A stretch of 64,000 bases of DNA. Origin: Neostapfia colusana (taxonomy: Eukaryota; Streptophyta; Magnoliopsida; Poales; Poaceae). Of the stretch, positions 43,694 through 53,973 are shown one piece after another. Below the pieces are notes generated by a model, which saw only the letters and a list, made by a program, of their open reading frames with translations, searched no databases and was not told where the DNA came from. The stretch spans positions 35,994,699 to 36,058,698 of the forward strand of contig JASWHV010000013.1 in NCBI GenBank assembly GCA_030760725.1, in the 5' to 3' direction. The position numbers and the translations under genes were made by a program. The number at the start of each line of letters is the position of its first letter. Position 1 is the stretch's first letter.

Positions 43694-46600
43694 ATGGCCG
43701 GAAGAGGAAAAGGATGTGCTGCCAACCCCGCCAACAACAACGATGAGGCATGCAACCCTCATCTTTCGGGAGGCCAGGACAGGGGTGGTCGCCGTGAAGA
43801 AGTTGATCCTCTCCACCAAATGCTGGAGAATCAAAATCAGCTTATCCAGAACTTGACTCAAGTGGTGGCCAACTTGCATCAAGTTCCACCTCCACAAGCT
43901 GCACCACGCCAACCAAGGTTGAGTGAGTTTCTAGGAACTCAACCTCCAAAGTTTGCAAGTGCTGCTGAACCTCTGGAGGCAGATGATTGGCTGAAGACCA
44001 TTGAAAGTAAGATGAGGATTATACAATGCCAAGGGTATGAGAGGGTGCTGTTTGCCTCTCATCAATTGCAGGGACCTGCTGCTGATTGGTGGACCGCCTA
44101 CGTGGCCGCCCATCATGACCCTGAGAACATCACTTGGGAAGAGTTCAAGCGTAGCTTCCGCAACCACTACATCCCAAGAGGTGAACTCAAAAACAAGAGG
44201 AAAGAGTTTCTGGGACTGCAGCAGGGAAACATGACGGTGAGGGAATACCTCACTAAATTTACTCAACTATCCCGTTATGCTCCACGAGACATAGAGACTG
44301 ATGAGCAGAAACAAGATTGTTTCGTGGAAGGACTTACCGCAGAGATGCAGTGTGCCATGTCCTCCAATGAGTATGAAAGTTTTCAAAAGATGGTGGACAG
44401 AGCGTTTGTGGTGGAAAGGAAGCTAAAGGCCCTGGAAAATGAGAATAAGAGGAAGGCGGGATGGTCACATCAGGCCTCAGGGAGCAACGCCCGCCCACGT
44501 ATGATGCAGCAACCTACGGGGCAGACAAGCCATGGTGTGGTACCCTATTCAGCACCAAGAGGGTACAACCCAAACTACAGGCCACCCGCGGCACCAGCAC
44601 AGCCGCCACGTCAGTTTATGCAGCAGCCTCGCCCCGCATATCCACCTCGACCAGCAGTGCAAGGACCCCCAAACCAACCCCAAGACAACAAAGGCCAAGC
44701 ACCTAAGGTTGGGGTGCAATGTTTCAGCTGTGGTGAAGTGGGGCACTACGCCCATAAATGCCCAAAGAAGAAGTCCGCGCCGCCACAACAGCAGAATGTA
44801 GTGAGAGGACGGGTGAACCACGTCACTATGGAGGAAGCACAAGAGGCACCCGACATGGTAGTTGGTAAGTTTCCTGCCAATTTACACCTTGCAACTCTGC
44901 TGTTTGATTCTGGTGCTACCCACTCGTTCATTGCTCAAGGGTTTGTTAAGAAGCATGACCTAGCAACCACACAAATGAACCATATGCTAGCCGTAAACTC
45001 TCCAGGTGGAGAAATAAGGACAAGACAAGTGTGTCCCAAAGTGAGCCTAGACATTAATGGGGTAGTATTTACTGCTAACCTCATAGTGATAGATTCACAA
45101 GGGATAGATATTATTTTGGGTATGGATTGGTTGACCAAACATAAAGGAATCATCCATTGTTCGACCAGAACGGTGGAACTAACTCACCCCAATGGCACAA
45201 GAGTAAAGTTCATAACGATACACGAGCCTAGGAGGGACATTAAATTAAATCAAGTGGAAGTGAAAGTTGAGGAAATCAGGACTATCAGGGAATATCCAGA
45301 TGTTTTTCCGGAGGAATTGCCAGGTATGCCTCCCGACCGTGACGTGGAGTTCGCAATTGAGCTAGTACCGGGGACAGCCCCGATATACAAGAGACCTTAT
45401 CGAATGGACTCCAAGCAGCTAGAAGAGCTCAAGGATCACTTGAGAGAATTGACGGAGAAGGGGTATATTCGCCCTAGTTCCTCACCATGGGGAGCTCCGG
45501 TGATATTTGTGCCCAAGAAAGACGGAACCCAAAGGTTATGCGTGGATTACCGTGCCTTGAATGAGGTGACCATTAAGAACAAGTACCCGTTACCCCGCAT
45601 TGAAGACTTGTTTGATCAGTTGAGGGGAGCTTGTGTGTTCTCGAAAATTGATCTCAGGTCGGGGTACCACCAACTCAAGATAAGGCAATCTGATATTCCC
45701 AAGACAGCTTTCGTATCTCGGTACGGACTGTATGAATACACTGTCATGCCTTTCGGGCTAACCAATGCCCCGGCATATTTCATGTACCTCATGAACAAGG
45801 TATTCATGGAATATCTGGACAAATTTGTGGTGATTTTCATAGATGATATTCTCGTCTTCTCCAAAGATGAAGAAGAACATGAGAAACATCTAAGGTTGGT
45901 GTTACAGAGGCTGAGAGAACACCAACTATATGCCAAGTTGAGCAAGTGTGAGTTTTGGCTGAAGAGAGTTCCCTTTTTAGGACATATAATCTCGGAGGGA
46001 GGAATCTCCGTAGATCCCGCCAAAATCGAGGATATCCAGAAGTGGAAAACCCCTGAAAATGTCGGGGAAGTTCGAAGCTTTTTGGGATTGGCTGGATACT
46101 ATCGACGGTTTATTGAGGGATTCTCCAAGATCTCGAGACCTCTCACCAAACTGTTGGAAAAGGGAATCACATTCACCTGGACGCCACAGTGCGATACGAG
46201 CTTTCAGGAGCTAAAGAAGAGATTGACAACAGCCCCAGTGTTGGTTATGCCAGATATGCAGAAGAATTTCACAGTGTACTGTGATGCCTCTGGGAATGGG
46301 TTGGGATGTGTTCTCATGCAAGAAGGACATGTCGTGGCATATGCATCCCGGCAGCTTCGGAAGCACGAGAAGAACTATCCTACACATGACCTTGAACTAG
46401 CCGCAGTGGTACACGCGTTGAAAATTTGGCGGCACTATTTGATGGGGAAGAGGACAGAGATATATATGGATCATAAGAGTTTGAAGTACATATTCACACA
46501 GCCAGATCTCAACCTCCGACAAAGGAGATGGTTAGAGCTAATTAATGACTTTGATATAGGCATCAACTATCATCCCGGGAAAGCAAACGTCGTGGCCGAT

Positions 46601-48163
46601 GCTTTGAGTCGGAAAGTGCAGGTCAATAAGTTGAGCTTGAAGGACATGCCTGCAGAATTGAAGGACGAGGTTATAAGGCTCAATCTATGTCTAGTAAATA
46701 GTGGTGAAGCCATCGCCATGGAAGTGGACTCCACACTCGAGCAAGACATACGCGAGGGCCAAAAGAATGATGAGAAGATACAAGAGATCAGACAGCTCAT
46801 TAAGGAAAATAAAGCTCCTGGTTTTAGAGAGGATGAACAAGGAACGGTGTGGCACGGGAAAAGGATCTGTGTGCCAGAAGTAAAGGAGATCCGTGAATTG
46901 ATTTTGAAGGAGGCTCACGATTCCGACTATTCCATTCATCCTGGGAGTACGAAGATGTACCAGGACCTCAAAGGCAGGTATTGGTGGTATGGCATGAAGC
47001 GAGATGTCGCGGAACATGTTGCCCTATGTGACACATGTCAGTTGGTGAAAGCAGAACATCAACGACCCGCGGGATTATTGCAACCACTCAAAGTGCCTGA
47101 ATGGAAGTGGGAAGAAATCAGCATGGATTTTGTCGTGGGATTGCCTAGGACCCAATCCGGGTATGATTCAATATGGGTCATTATTGATAGGCTAACCAAG
47201 GTAGCTCATTTCATTCCGGTGAAAGAAAGCTACAGCGGATCCAAATTGGCAGAATTGTACATGTCAAGGATTGTGTGTTACCATGGAGTGCCAAAGAAGA
47301 TAGTGTCGGACCGAGGGACACAGTTCACCTCGAGGTTTTGGCAAAAGTTGCATGAAACCATGGGAACCCATCTGAACTTCAGCTCTGCCTATCATCCCCA
47401 AACTGACGGGCAGACGGAGAGAACCAATCAGATCCTTGAAGATATGTTAAGGGCATGTGCTCTCAAAAACAATAGGAGTTGGGACAAGAACTTACCGTAT
47501 GCGGAGTTTTCCTATAACAACAGCTATCAAGCTAGTATGAAAATGTCACCGTTTGAAGCTTTGTATGGAAGGAAGTGCAGAACTCCCCTATTTTGGAACC
47601 AAACAGGAGAAAGTAAAGTGTTTGGTCCAGAAGTGCTACAAGAAGTCGAAGCGAAGGTGAGGGAGATTTGCAACAACTTGAGGATAGCACAAACACGCCA
47701 GAAGAGTTATGCTGATGTACGAAGAAGAGAACTCGTTTTCAACGTGGGAGACTACGTTTATCTCAAGGTGTCCCCTATCAGAGGACTTCGTCGGTTCAAG
47801 GTGAAAGGGAAGTTGTCACCCCGATATATCGGACCCTTTCAAGTTTTGGAAAGAAAAGGTGAAGTGGCGTACCAACTAGAGTTACCGGTTCATCTATCGG
47901 ACGTGCACGATGTATTTCATGTGTCACAACTCAAGAAATGTCTGAGGACGCCTGAAGAGGTGTTACCCATGAATGAAGTGGATGTAGCTGAAGATTTGTC
48001 TTATGCCGAGCAACCATACAAGATTTTGGAGACGATGGAACGCCTCACCAGAAACAAGAGAATCCGGATGTGCAAGGTGCAGTGGAAGCATCACTCAGAA
48101 GAGGAAGCCACCTGGGAACGGGAAGATGAGCTCAAGGCACAATTTCCGGAATTGTTTTCTTAG
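43694..48163 (+). CDS. gag-pol: gag-pol polyprotein of A1, intact (1489 aa)
   Basis: One continuous frame. Capsid about residues 85-240 (PAADWWTAYVAAHH, FKRSFRNHYIPRGEL). Zinc knuckle C343-C346-H351-C356. Protease with catalytic D405 in LFDSGATHSFIA. RT with D717-D718 in FIDDILVFSK. RNase H with D864 (YCDASGNGLGC) and ADALSR. Integrase zinc site H1075, H1082, C1112, C1115 and catalytic D1145, D1206, E1242 (35 residues between the last two, as expected for DD35E). The end has the GPF block (YIGPFQVLE) and a chromodomain-like tail (ILETMERLTRNKRIR, VQWKHHSEEEATWE), known in this group to direct integration to heterochromatin. Order PR-RT-RH-IN is Ty3/gypsy. One oddity is Met925 for Thr beside the RNase H Asp (YMDHKSLKY). 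The start ATG is shared with A-outer. Confidence 0.96.
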   Translation: MAGRGKGCAANPANNNDEACNPHLSGGQDRGGRREEVDPLHQMLENQNQLIQNLTQVVANLHQVPPPQAAPRQPRLSEFLGTQPPKFASAAEPLEADDWLKTIESKMRIIQCQGYERVLFASHQLQGPAADWWTAYVAAHHDPENITWEEFKRSFRNHYIPRGELKNKRKEFLGLQQGNMTVREYLTKFTQLSRYAPRDIETDEQKQDCFVEGLTAEMQCAMSSNEYESFQKMVDRAFVVERKLKALENENKRKAGWSHQASGSNARPRMMQQPTGQTSHGVVPYSAPRGYNPNYRPPAAPAQPPRQFMQQPRPAYPPRPAVQGPPNQPQDNKGQAPKVGVQCFSCGEVGHYAHKCPKKKSAPPQQQNVVRGRVNHVTMEEAQEAPDMVVGKFPANLHLATLLFDSGATHSFIAQGFVKKHDLATTQMNHMLAVNSPGGEIRTRQVCPKVSLDINGVVFTANLIVIDSQGIDIILGMDWLTKHKGIIHCSTRTVELTHPNGTRVKFITIHEPRRDIKLNQVEVKVEEIRTIREYPDVFPEELPGMPPDRDVEFAIELVPGTAPIYKRPYRMDSKQLEELKDHLRELTEKGYIRPSSSPWGAPVIFVPKKDGTQRLCVDYRALNEVTIKNKYPLPRIEDLFDQLRGACVFSKIDLRSGYHQLKIRQSDIPKTAFVSRYGLYEYTVMPFGLTNAPAYFMYLMNKVFMEYLDKFVVIFIDDILVFSKDEEEHEKHLRLVLQRLREHQLYAKLSKCEFWLKRVPFLGHIISEGGISVDPAKIEDIQKWKTPENVGEVRSFLGLAGYYRRFIEGFSKISRPLTKLLEKGITFTWTPQCDTSFQELKKRLTTAPVLVMPDMQKNFTVYCDASGNGLGCVLMQEGHVVAYASRQLRKHEKNYPTHDLELAAVVHALKIWRHYLMGKRTEIYMDHKSLKYIFTQPDLNLRQRRWLELINDFDIGINYHPGKANVVADALSRKVQVNKLSLKDMPAELKDEVIRLNLCLVNSGEAIAMEVDSTLEQDIREGQKNDEKIQEIRQLIKENKAPGFREDEQGTVWHGKRICVPEVKEIRELILKEAHDSDYSIHPGSTKMYQDLKGRYWWYGMKRDVAEHVALCDTCQLVKAEHQRPAGLLQPLKVPEWKWEEISMDFVVGLPRTQSGYDSIWVIIDRLTKVAHFIPVKESYSGSKLAELYMSRIVCYHGVPKKIVSDRGTQFTSRFWQKLHETMGTHLNFSSAYHPQTDGQTERTNQILEDMLRACALKNNRSWDKNLPYAEFSYNNSYQASMKMSPFEALYGRKCRTPLFWNQTGESKVFGPEVLQEVEAKVREICNNLRIAQTRQKSYADVRRRELVFNVGDYVYLKVSPIRGLRRFKVKGKLSPRYIGPFQVLERKGEVAYQLELPVHLSDVHDVFHVSQLKKCLRTPEEVLPMNEVDVAEDLSYAEQPYKILETMERLTRNKRIRMCKVQWKHHSEEEATWEREDELKAQFPELFS

Positions 48164-48194
48164 AAACACCAATCTCGAGGACGAGATTTCTTTT

Positions 48195-48207
48195 AAGGGG
48201 GGTAGAG
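48195..48207 (+). other. Polypurine tract of A1
   Basis: AAGGGGGGTAGAG just before the 3' LTR start at 48209; primer for plus-strand DNA synthesis. Confidence 0.85.
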
Positions 48208-48208
48208 C

Positions 48209-51200
48209 TGTAACACCCCAAATTTTGATTCAAAACCCAAAACCATGTTCAGAGGGGAATTTAAAAATTTTTGGACGTGTTGCATGTTTTGCAAAAATTC
48301 AAATTCAAACTGGAATTCAAATTATACCCAAAACAGAAAAGAAATGGAAAAAGAAAAAGGAAAACGGGAAAAAAACTGGCCAGTGGGCCGAAACCCGCCA
48401 GCCGGCCCAGCTACTCCCGCGCCAGCCCGCCCCGCGCGGGCCGCGCTGCCTCTCACCGACGGGTGGGACCCACATTTCATCCCTAACCCCGCGACCCCGG
48501 ACTTTTCCCCCGAGCGCGCGAAATCGCAACCGACCGGAAACCGCGTCCCGTCGCCCGGATTCTGATCCCAGAGGACTCCAACACGATCACAACAGACCCA
48601 CCGCCCTCCCCCGGCTATAAAAACCCCCGATCCGATCAGTTTTTCCCACGCGATCGCCGATTTTCACTCCGGTGAGCACCGAGACTTCGCCGGTGAATTC
48701 TGGCCGATCTAAGCTCGGAAACTCTGATCTAACTCGCTGGTCTTGATCCACCGCCTCCGGGGAACTTTGCAGGTGCAGAAAACTCGGAGAGTTACGGTAC
48801 AAACACAGCGCCGACGAGCTTCGCCGTGGTTTTGCCTCGGACCTCGCCGCCGATCACTTTCCAGAACCCCCGAGCTCGAGAAAACCCCCGAGGTGAGATC
48901 CCTGACCTCCCCTCTACCGATCTATGCCATAAGATCACAGTTCTAGGTAGAATTCTCGCAGAACCGAAACTTTCCGGCGAGATCGCCGCTTCCCGCCGCC
49001 GTGCGCCGCCGGCAGCGCCGCCCGCGCTCGATCGGAGCAACGTGGCCGCATGTGCGCCGTTTATTTTAAATCGCACGGTAGACTTTAAAACCCCGCGTAC
49101 CGGTTCGATCTTATAATCTCAGCCGTCGGTTTAAAATCGGACGGACCACGTCAGCCCCGCATTATAAAGACTGGAATTCTTACGTGCTACCCCCTGGGGT
49201 TCTCTGGAATTGAGAGCTAGCCCCGGAAACTTCAGATCTAGCCCCTGGAACTCCAGAAAATCATGTAAATTCATTTAAAAATCAGTTTTGACCCCTAGAC
49301 TTAATAGAAATTAAGAAAAACACCTCTAATAAGTGTAGCTAGACCCCTGGAAATTATGAAAATAATATTATAGACCCTGTAATGGGGTGAGTTTACTTTT
49401 TAGCCCTGTTTAGTATTTAATTTAGAAAATTGAATATGTAACTAGAGTTTAAAAATTAAAAAGGGGGACAAACATAATTGTCAAAATTTATTAAAAACTT
49501 TCTCAGTACTTAGAAAACTCTGGAGTGAGATAAAAATATATTTTTGGGCTGAAATAAATCTGTTTTATCTATTATTCACATTTATTAGTATAGGGACACA
49601 TTTTTAAGTAAAGAATAGTTATAGAAAAAATAGGGAAAATAATTATGAAATAGTATACATCATAAGACATGGTCAAAATATGATTTTAAATTATTTAGGA
49701 CCAGAACCTAATCTGTTTAGGTGATGTGTATTACTAATTTAATAATAAAATACACAATTATGCATAGGAATATAAATCTGAAAATATAGCAATTAGTAAA
49801 TGATAACTGGAGTTTCTAAAATACAAAGAATTCAGTTTAGGGTTGATAGAAATTGTGAAGGCACATTGTATGCAAGTATAAATGTGGACACAAAAGTAGG
49901 AATCATATATATACATGGTTAAAAGTGCATGCAAGCCACAACTTAACACACATAAAGTAACCACAACACATATAATGGTGAATGAATTTCATAAATGTGA
50001 ATGTGTGGGTTGTATGAAGTATAAGTGTGAATTATGTCTTATGGATTGTTGTTTTTCTTTTGCTCTGTGTGATGGTATGAAGTAGAACCTGTTCAAGAAC
50101 AAGTTATTCATTTCCAAGACCAGGAATACCCATTTCAAGAGCAGCAAGAAGGAGGCAAGTGTCCTTGACCACTTTGATCCTATGTTAGGATGTGTAGATA
50201 GAATTATTTGCATTGTCAAGTTAAATATGAAACCCATGCTAGGAAGTTTCCCTAGAATTGCATTACCTTGTTTCCTTGAAGCTTGGGTTGGGATTTATTT
50301 TGTCATGTCATTTATACACATGCATATGCTTAGCCATGCTTAGAATGGGATATTTGGGATATGAGATCATCAGTTTATATTACCATACTCTTGAATGAGA
50401 CATTGTGAGTTATGTAGAGGTAGGGATCAAGGCAAGTTGGATGTTTTGGTTGTGTGCTGGGTGCACGAGACTTGGGTTTGTGTTTAGTACTTGCCTGGAT
50501 CCTAAGGACCGGTTCATGGAGCATGTAACCCGGCTTTACAGTGCCAACCACATGCTGAGATGGGGCATCTTGGCCAATTAATTAGGTGTATCCCCGGCGT
50601 AGTATGGGTGTGTTGGATGGCGCGGGGAATAGGTGTCAGCTGGACTACCATATGAACCGCAAGGCTCAAGAGGGGGCCACTGCAGCGGGGTTGGAGCCTC
50701 TTGTATGCTGTTAGGGGTGAAACCTCAGTGGGCCCACGCTCGTCGGGAATCCCTTTGTAAAGGCTTCGTAGTGATCTCTTGGCCACACACCTGGGAAGTG
50801 TGAATGTGGATCGTAGCCACTGGCATAATGGAGGTTCTTTCAGTCCACCCGGCAACGGGGGATGAAATCACTACTTGTGGGTATAGTGGTACAAACTCTG
50901 CAGAGTCAAAACTGTCTTGACAGCCGTGCTCACGGTTAAGAGCGGCCTGGACTTATTCATGATTAGAGGAGTGAAGGTTTTTGGAAGTTGTGGATGTTAA
51001 GCGGGGAGCTTAACATTGGAAATGATGTTATGGTTATTTGGTTATGATGATGGGATGGGAGATTGGGACCATTTCACCTGTGTAGTAATGAAGGTGCTTA
51101 ATAAGTTAAGGTGATAGGTATTAATTGCGTAGTGCTTTAACCATGAGTTCAACCTCTCCTTGTTCTAGCCATGCATGATATAATTTTCCCACACTTGCTG

Positions 51201-51558
51201 AGTACCATTGGTACTCAACCTTGCATATTTGTTGGTTTATATTGCTGCTCAGGTCAAGATCATGAGGTGGTGTATAATGACCAAGATTTTGGACCCGAGG
51301 AAGGTTTTTAGGTTCATGAAGACCTCCGGGCAACGCCTGTGATGGAGCCCTAATGAATAATATTCCGCTGCTAGTTTATTTACTTGTGATGAAGCATTAG
51401 TGTCCATTGAGACATTTGCGATGTAAGACTTATTTATATTCGACACCTGGCTTGTAATAAATGATGCTTCACTATTTGTCATCACATGTATGAGAAAATG
51501 ATCCTGGCATACATGTGATATTCACTTGGTTGTTTCTTCGAAAAAACCGGGTGTGACA
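48209..51558 (+). repeat. 3' LTR of A1 (3350 bp)
   Basis: Same length as the 5' LTR with about 20-25 substitutions and two one-base indels by eye. TATA at 48616-48623 and donor-like GAG|GTGAGA near 48893 are conserved. The ATG at 39592 of the 5' LTR reads ATC here. Ends GTGTGACA before the second AATTT. Confidence 0.93.
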
Positions 51559-51563
51559 AATTT
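51559..51563. repeat. Target-site duplication of A1, right copy (AATTT)
   Basis: Identical to 39049-39053. Confidence 0.92.
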
Positions 51564-53301
51564 CCAATTTGAACAAATTCCTTATATTCCATTAATACAC
51601 TTCTTAGCTACCAAGTTTGCATGAAAGGTAATTTCCTACACCAAATAAGTTTCCAGATCTTCTTCCAAATCCTAAAATAAAGTTTTTGGAGTTAGGGACT
51701 TCATCTATCATTTTCTATTTAAGCATACCCATTTTCCTATATTTTTCAGATTTACTTTCTATGTCTAAAAGTGAGTTTAAATATTAAATAGTAGGACATA
51801 TCATCTAAATAGAATAGGTTCTGATCTAAAATATTAAATAATATATTTTTGAACTTCTCCTCTGATGTGAACTAATTTAAATTTATTTTACCAATTTTAA
51901 GAATTATTTCCTAACCTAAAAATGTGTCCCTATGCCTAATAATTGTGAATAATCAATTAGACAGATCCATTTCAGCTTAAAATCTACTTTTAACTCATTC
52001 TAATGTTTTCCATGTGCTAGGAGAGTTTAAATTTGAATTTACAATGTGTTTGCCTCACCTTTTAAATTTAAATCCTAATCAAATATTCCAATTTCTGAAT
52101 TTAAATCATATGGGGTCAAAAAGGTAAATTCACCCTACTACAGGGTCTAATTTATTATTTTATAAATTTCCAGGGGTCTAACTACACATAACAGAGGGGT
52201 TTTCCTAATTTTTATTAAGTACTGGGGCTAAAACTGATTTTTAAATGAATTTACACGAATTTCTGAAGTCCAGGGGCTAGATCAGAAGTTTCCGGGGCTA
52301 GCTCGTGTTTTCCGAGATCCCCAGGGGGTAGCGCGTAAGAATCCGGGCCTTTATAATGCGGGGCTGATGTGGACCGTCCGATTTAAAACAGACGGCTCAG
52401 ATTAGATCGCCGAACCGGTACGCGCGGGTTTTAATTCTACCGTGTGATTTAAAATTGATGGGGAACAAGCAGCCACGTCGCCCTGGCCGGAGCCAGCCCG
52501 CGCTGCCCGACGGCGCGCAGCGGCGAGAGGCGGCGATCTCGCCGGAGAACTTCGGATCTTCGTCTATACCTCCTAAAACTGGGATTTCATGGCAAAGATC
52601 GGTAGAGGGGAGGTCGGGAATCTCACCTCGGGGTTTTTCTTGAGCTCGGAGGTCCTGGAAGAGGTCGGCAACGAGGTCCGAGGTTGAACCGCTGCGGTGC
52701 TCGTCAGAGCTGTGCCTAGAGTGCAAACCACCGAGTTTTCTGCACCTGCGTGATTCCCCGGAGGTGGTGGAACACGATCGGTGCGTTAGATCGGAAAATC
52801 CGAGCAGGGATCGAGAGAAAACGGCTGGAGAAGCTCTGGTTCTCACCGGGAGGAAAAACAGTCGATCGGGATGAAAAAAAACGGGCGATGCCGGCGCTTA
52901 TATAGACGAGGGAGGGCGGCGGTCGGATGGGATCGAGCTGGAGTCATCCGGGGACCAGAATTTCGGCTGGGGGACGCGGTTTCCGGGGTGGTTTGTATTC
53001 GGGCGCGCGGAGGAGTCCCGGCGGTTGGCGCGAGCGAGAGGTGGGGGATGACACGCGGCCCCGCGTGTCAGTGAGAGGGAGTGGCACGCGGCTGTGGGCT
53101 GGGGGGGGAGAAATGGTGGGCCGGCTGGTGGGTTTCGGCCCACTGGCCGGGGGTTTTTCTTTTTCTTTTTTTTTTCTTTTTCCATTTCTTTTCTGTTTTG
53201 TTTTGAATTTGAATTCCAATTTGCATTTGAATTTCTGCACCACATGCAATACGTCCAAAAATTTTTAAATTCCCCTCTTAACAGAATTTTGGGGTGTTAC
53301 A
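51564..53301 (-). repeat. 5' LTR of A-outer, U3-side piece
   Basis: Resumes the LTR after the A1 insertion and ends GGGGTGTTACA. It holds the GC-rich core and U3 (AAATTC words near 53205-53235). Sense-strand TATATAA at 52904-52898 is intact here, and the donor-like GAG|GTGAGA is conserved near 52626. It aligns with 29810-31538. Confidence 0.9.
52898..52904 (-). promoter_or_regulatory. TATA box of A-outer 5' LTR
   Basis: TATATAA on the minus strand, at the position matching TATAAAAA in A1. The 3' LTR copy (31136-31142) is changed to TATGTAA. Confidence 0.45.
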
Positions 53302-53306
53302 AAAAC
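53302..53306. repeat. Target-site duplication of A-outer, right copy (AAAAC)
   Basis: Identical to 28138-28142. Confidence 0.85.
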
Positions 53307-53973
53307 GCCCGCAAATGGGAGCTCGACGGTGAACCGAGCCGTTTCAGCCGGTGGCGATGGATTCTCGTCGCTAGGGTTGTAAAAAAAATGATTTGCGTCG
53401 TTCTTCAGTGTGGGAGGGCGCTAGGAGCTCTAGTAGCTGTGTCTAAGACCGGAGACCCGATAATCTAACGTGTGTGAAGAATTTCACGAAGTTGTCTCGA
53501 TCGGTCCTCCACGTGCACCATCGGAAATCACCAAATTCCGGCTAGCCGGCGGTGGTAAAGCATAAAAGGACGTCGGTGTGAGAAACTAGACTTCATGACA
53601 CACCTATGGGTGGTTTTCCTCGCGCTGGGGAGGTCGGAGTCGGCCGGGGAGACGTGGAACAGCAAGGTGCAGCGTCGGCTCTGTTTTGCCGGTACAGAAC
53701 AGCTCGGGCACTGCGATGGGAGGCCGGGGACGATCTGAGGAGTAGCGGAGCACGTCGAGGAGTCGCCGGTGCAGCTTGTGGGCGGCTTAGCTAGGTGCTC
53801 GCATCGCTGAAAGCTGATCGGCACTGAGGAACCGAGGGCAGCGGTGTAGCTCGGGTTGTAGCCATGCGCTCGAGTAGGGGCTAGGAAGGCTGCCGTGTAA
53901 CGTGGAGAAGAGGGAACCGGCACTCAACTGCCGCTATGATTGCCCACGCGCGTGGACCGACGTCGGGAGCAGC
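53307..53973 (-). repeat. Relic B2, right piece: B-type LTR core
   Basis: Matches about 5460-6125 of the B1 3' LTR and continues 27830-28142. It ends where the C2 LTR begins (flank GCAGC at 53969-53973), so C2 also inserted into this LTR. No gene is supported; frames such as minus 53528-53923 are GC-rich LTR shadows. Confidence 0.8.

Larger units (their letters stand above)
39054..51558 (+). mobile_element. Element A1: complete, young Ty3/gypsy chromovirus
   Basis: 12,505 bp with two 3350-bp LTRs (39054-42403 and 48209-51558), PBS 42408-42419, ORF0 42621-43400, gag-pol 43694-48163, polypurine tract about 48195-48207 and a perfect AATTT target duplication. By eye I counted about 20-25 substitutions between the LTRs (well under 1%), indicating a recent insertion. 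No stop or shift is visible in either frame, so it appears coding-competent; actual activity is unknown. It sits in antisense orientation in the 5' LTR of A-outer, an older family-A relative. Confidence 0.95.
28143..53301 (-). mobile_element. Element A-outer: Ty3/gypsy chromovirus, older family-A copy, split by A1
   Basis: Minus-strand element with 3' LTR 28143-31538, decayed gag-pol 31582-36052, broken ORF0 36370-37139, PBS 37342-37353 and 5' LTR in two pieces (37358-39053 and 51564-53301) around A1. Flanked by AAAAC on both sides. Without A1 it is about 12.6 kb, close to the 12.5 kb of A1. LTRs differ by a few percent by eye, so it is clearly older than A1. It inserted into relic B2. Confidence 0.92.
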
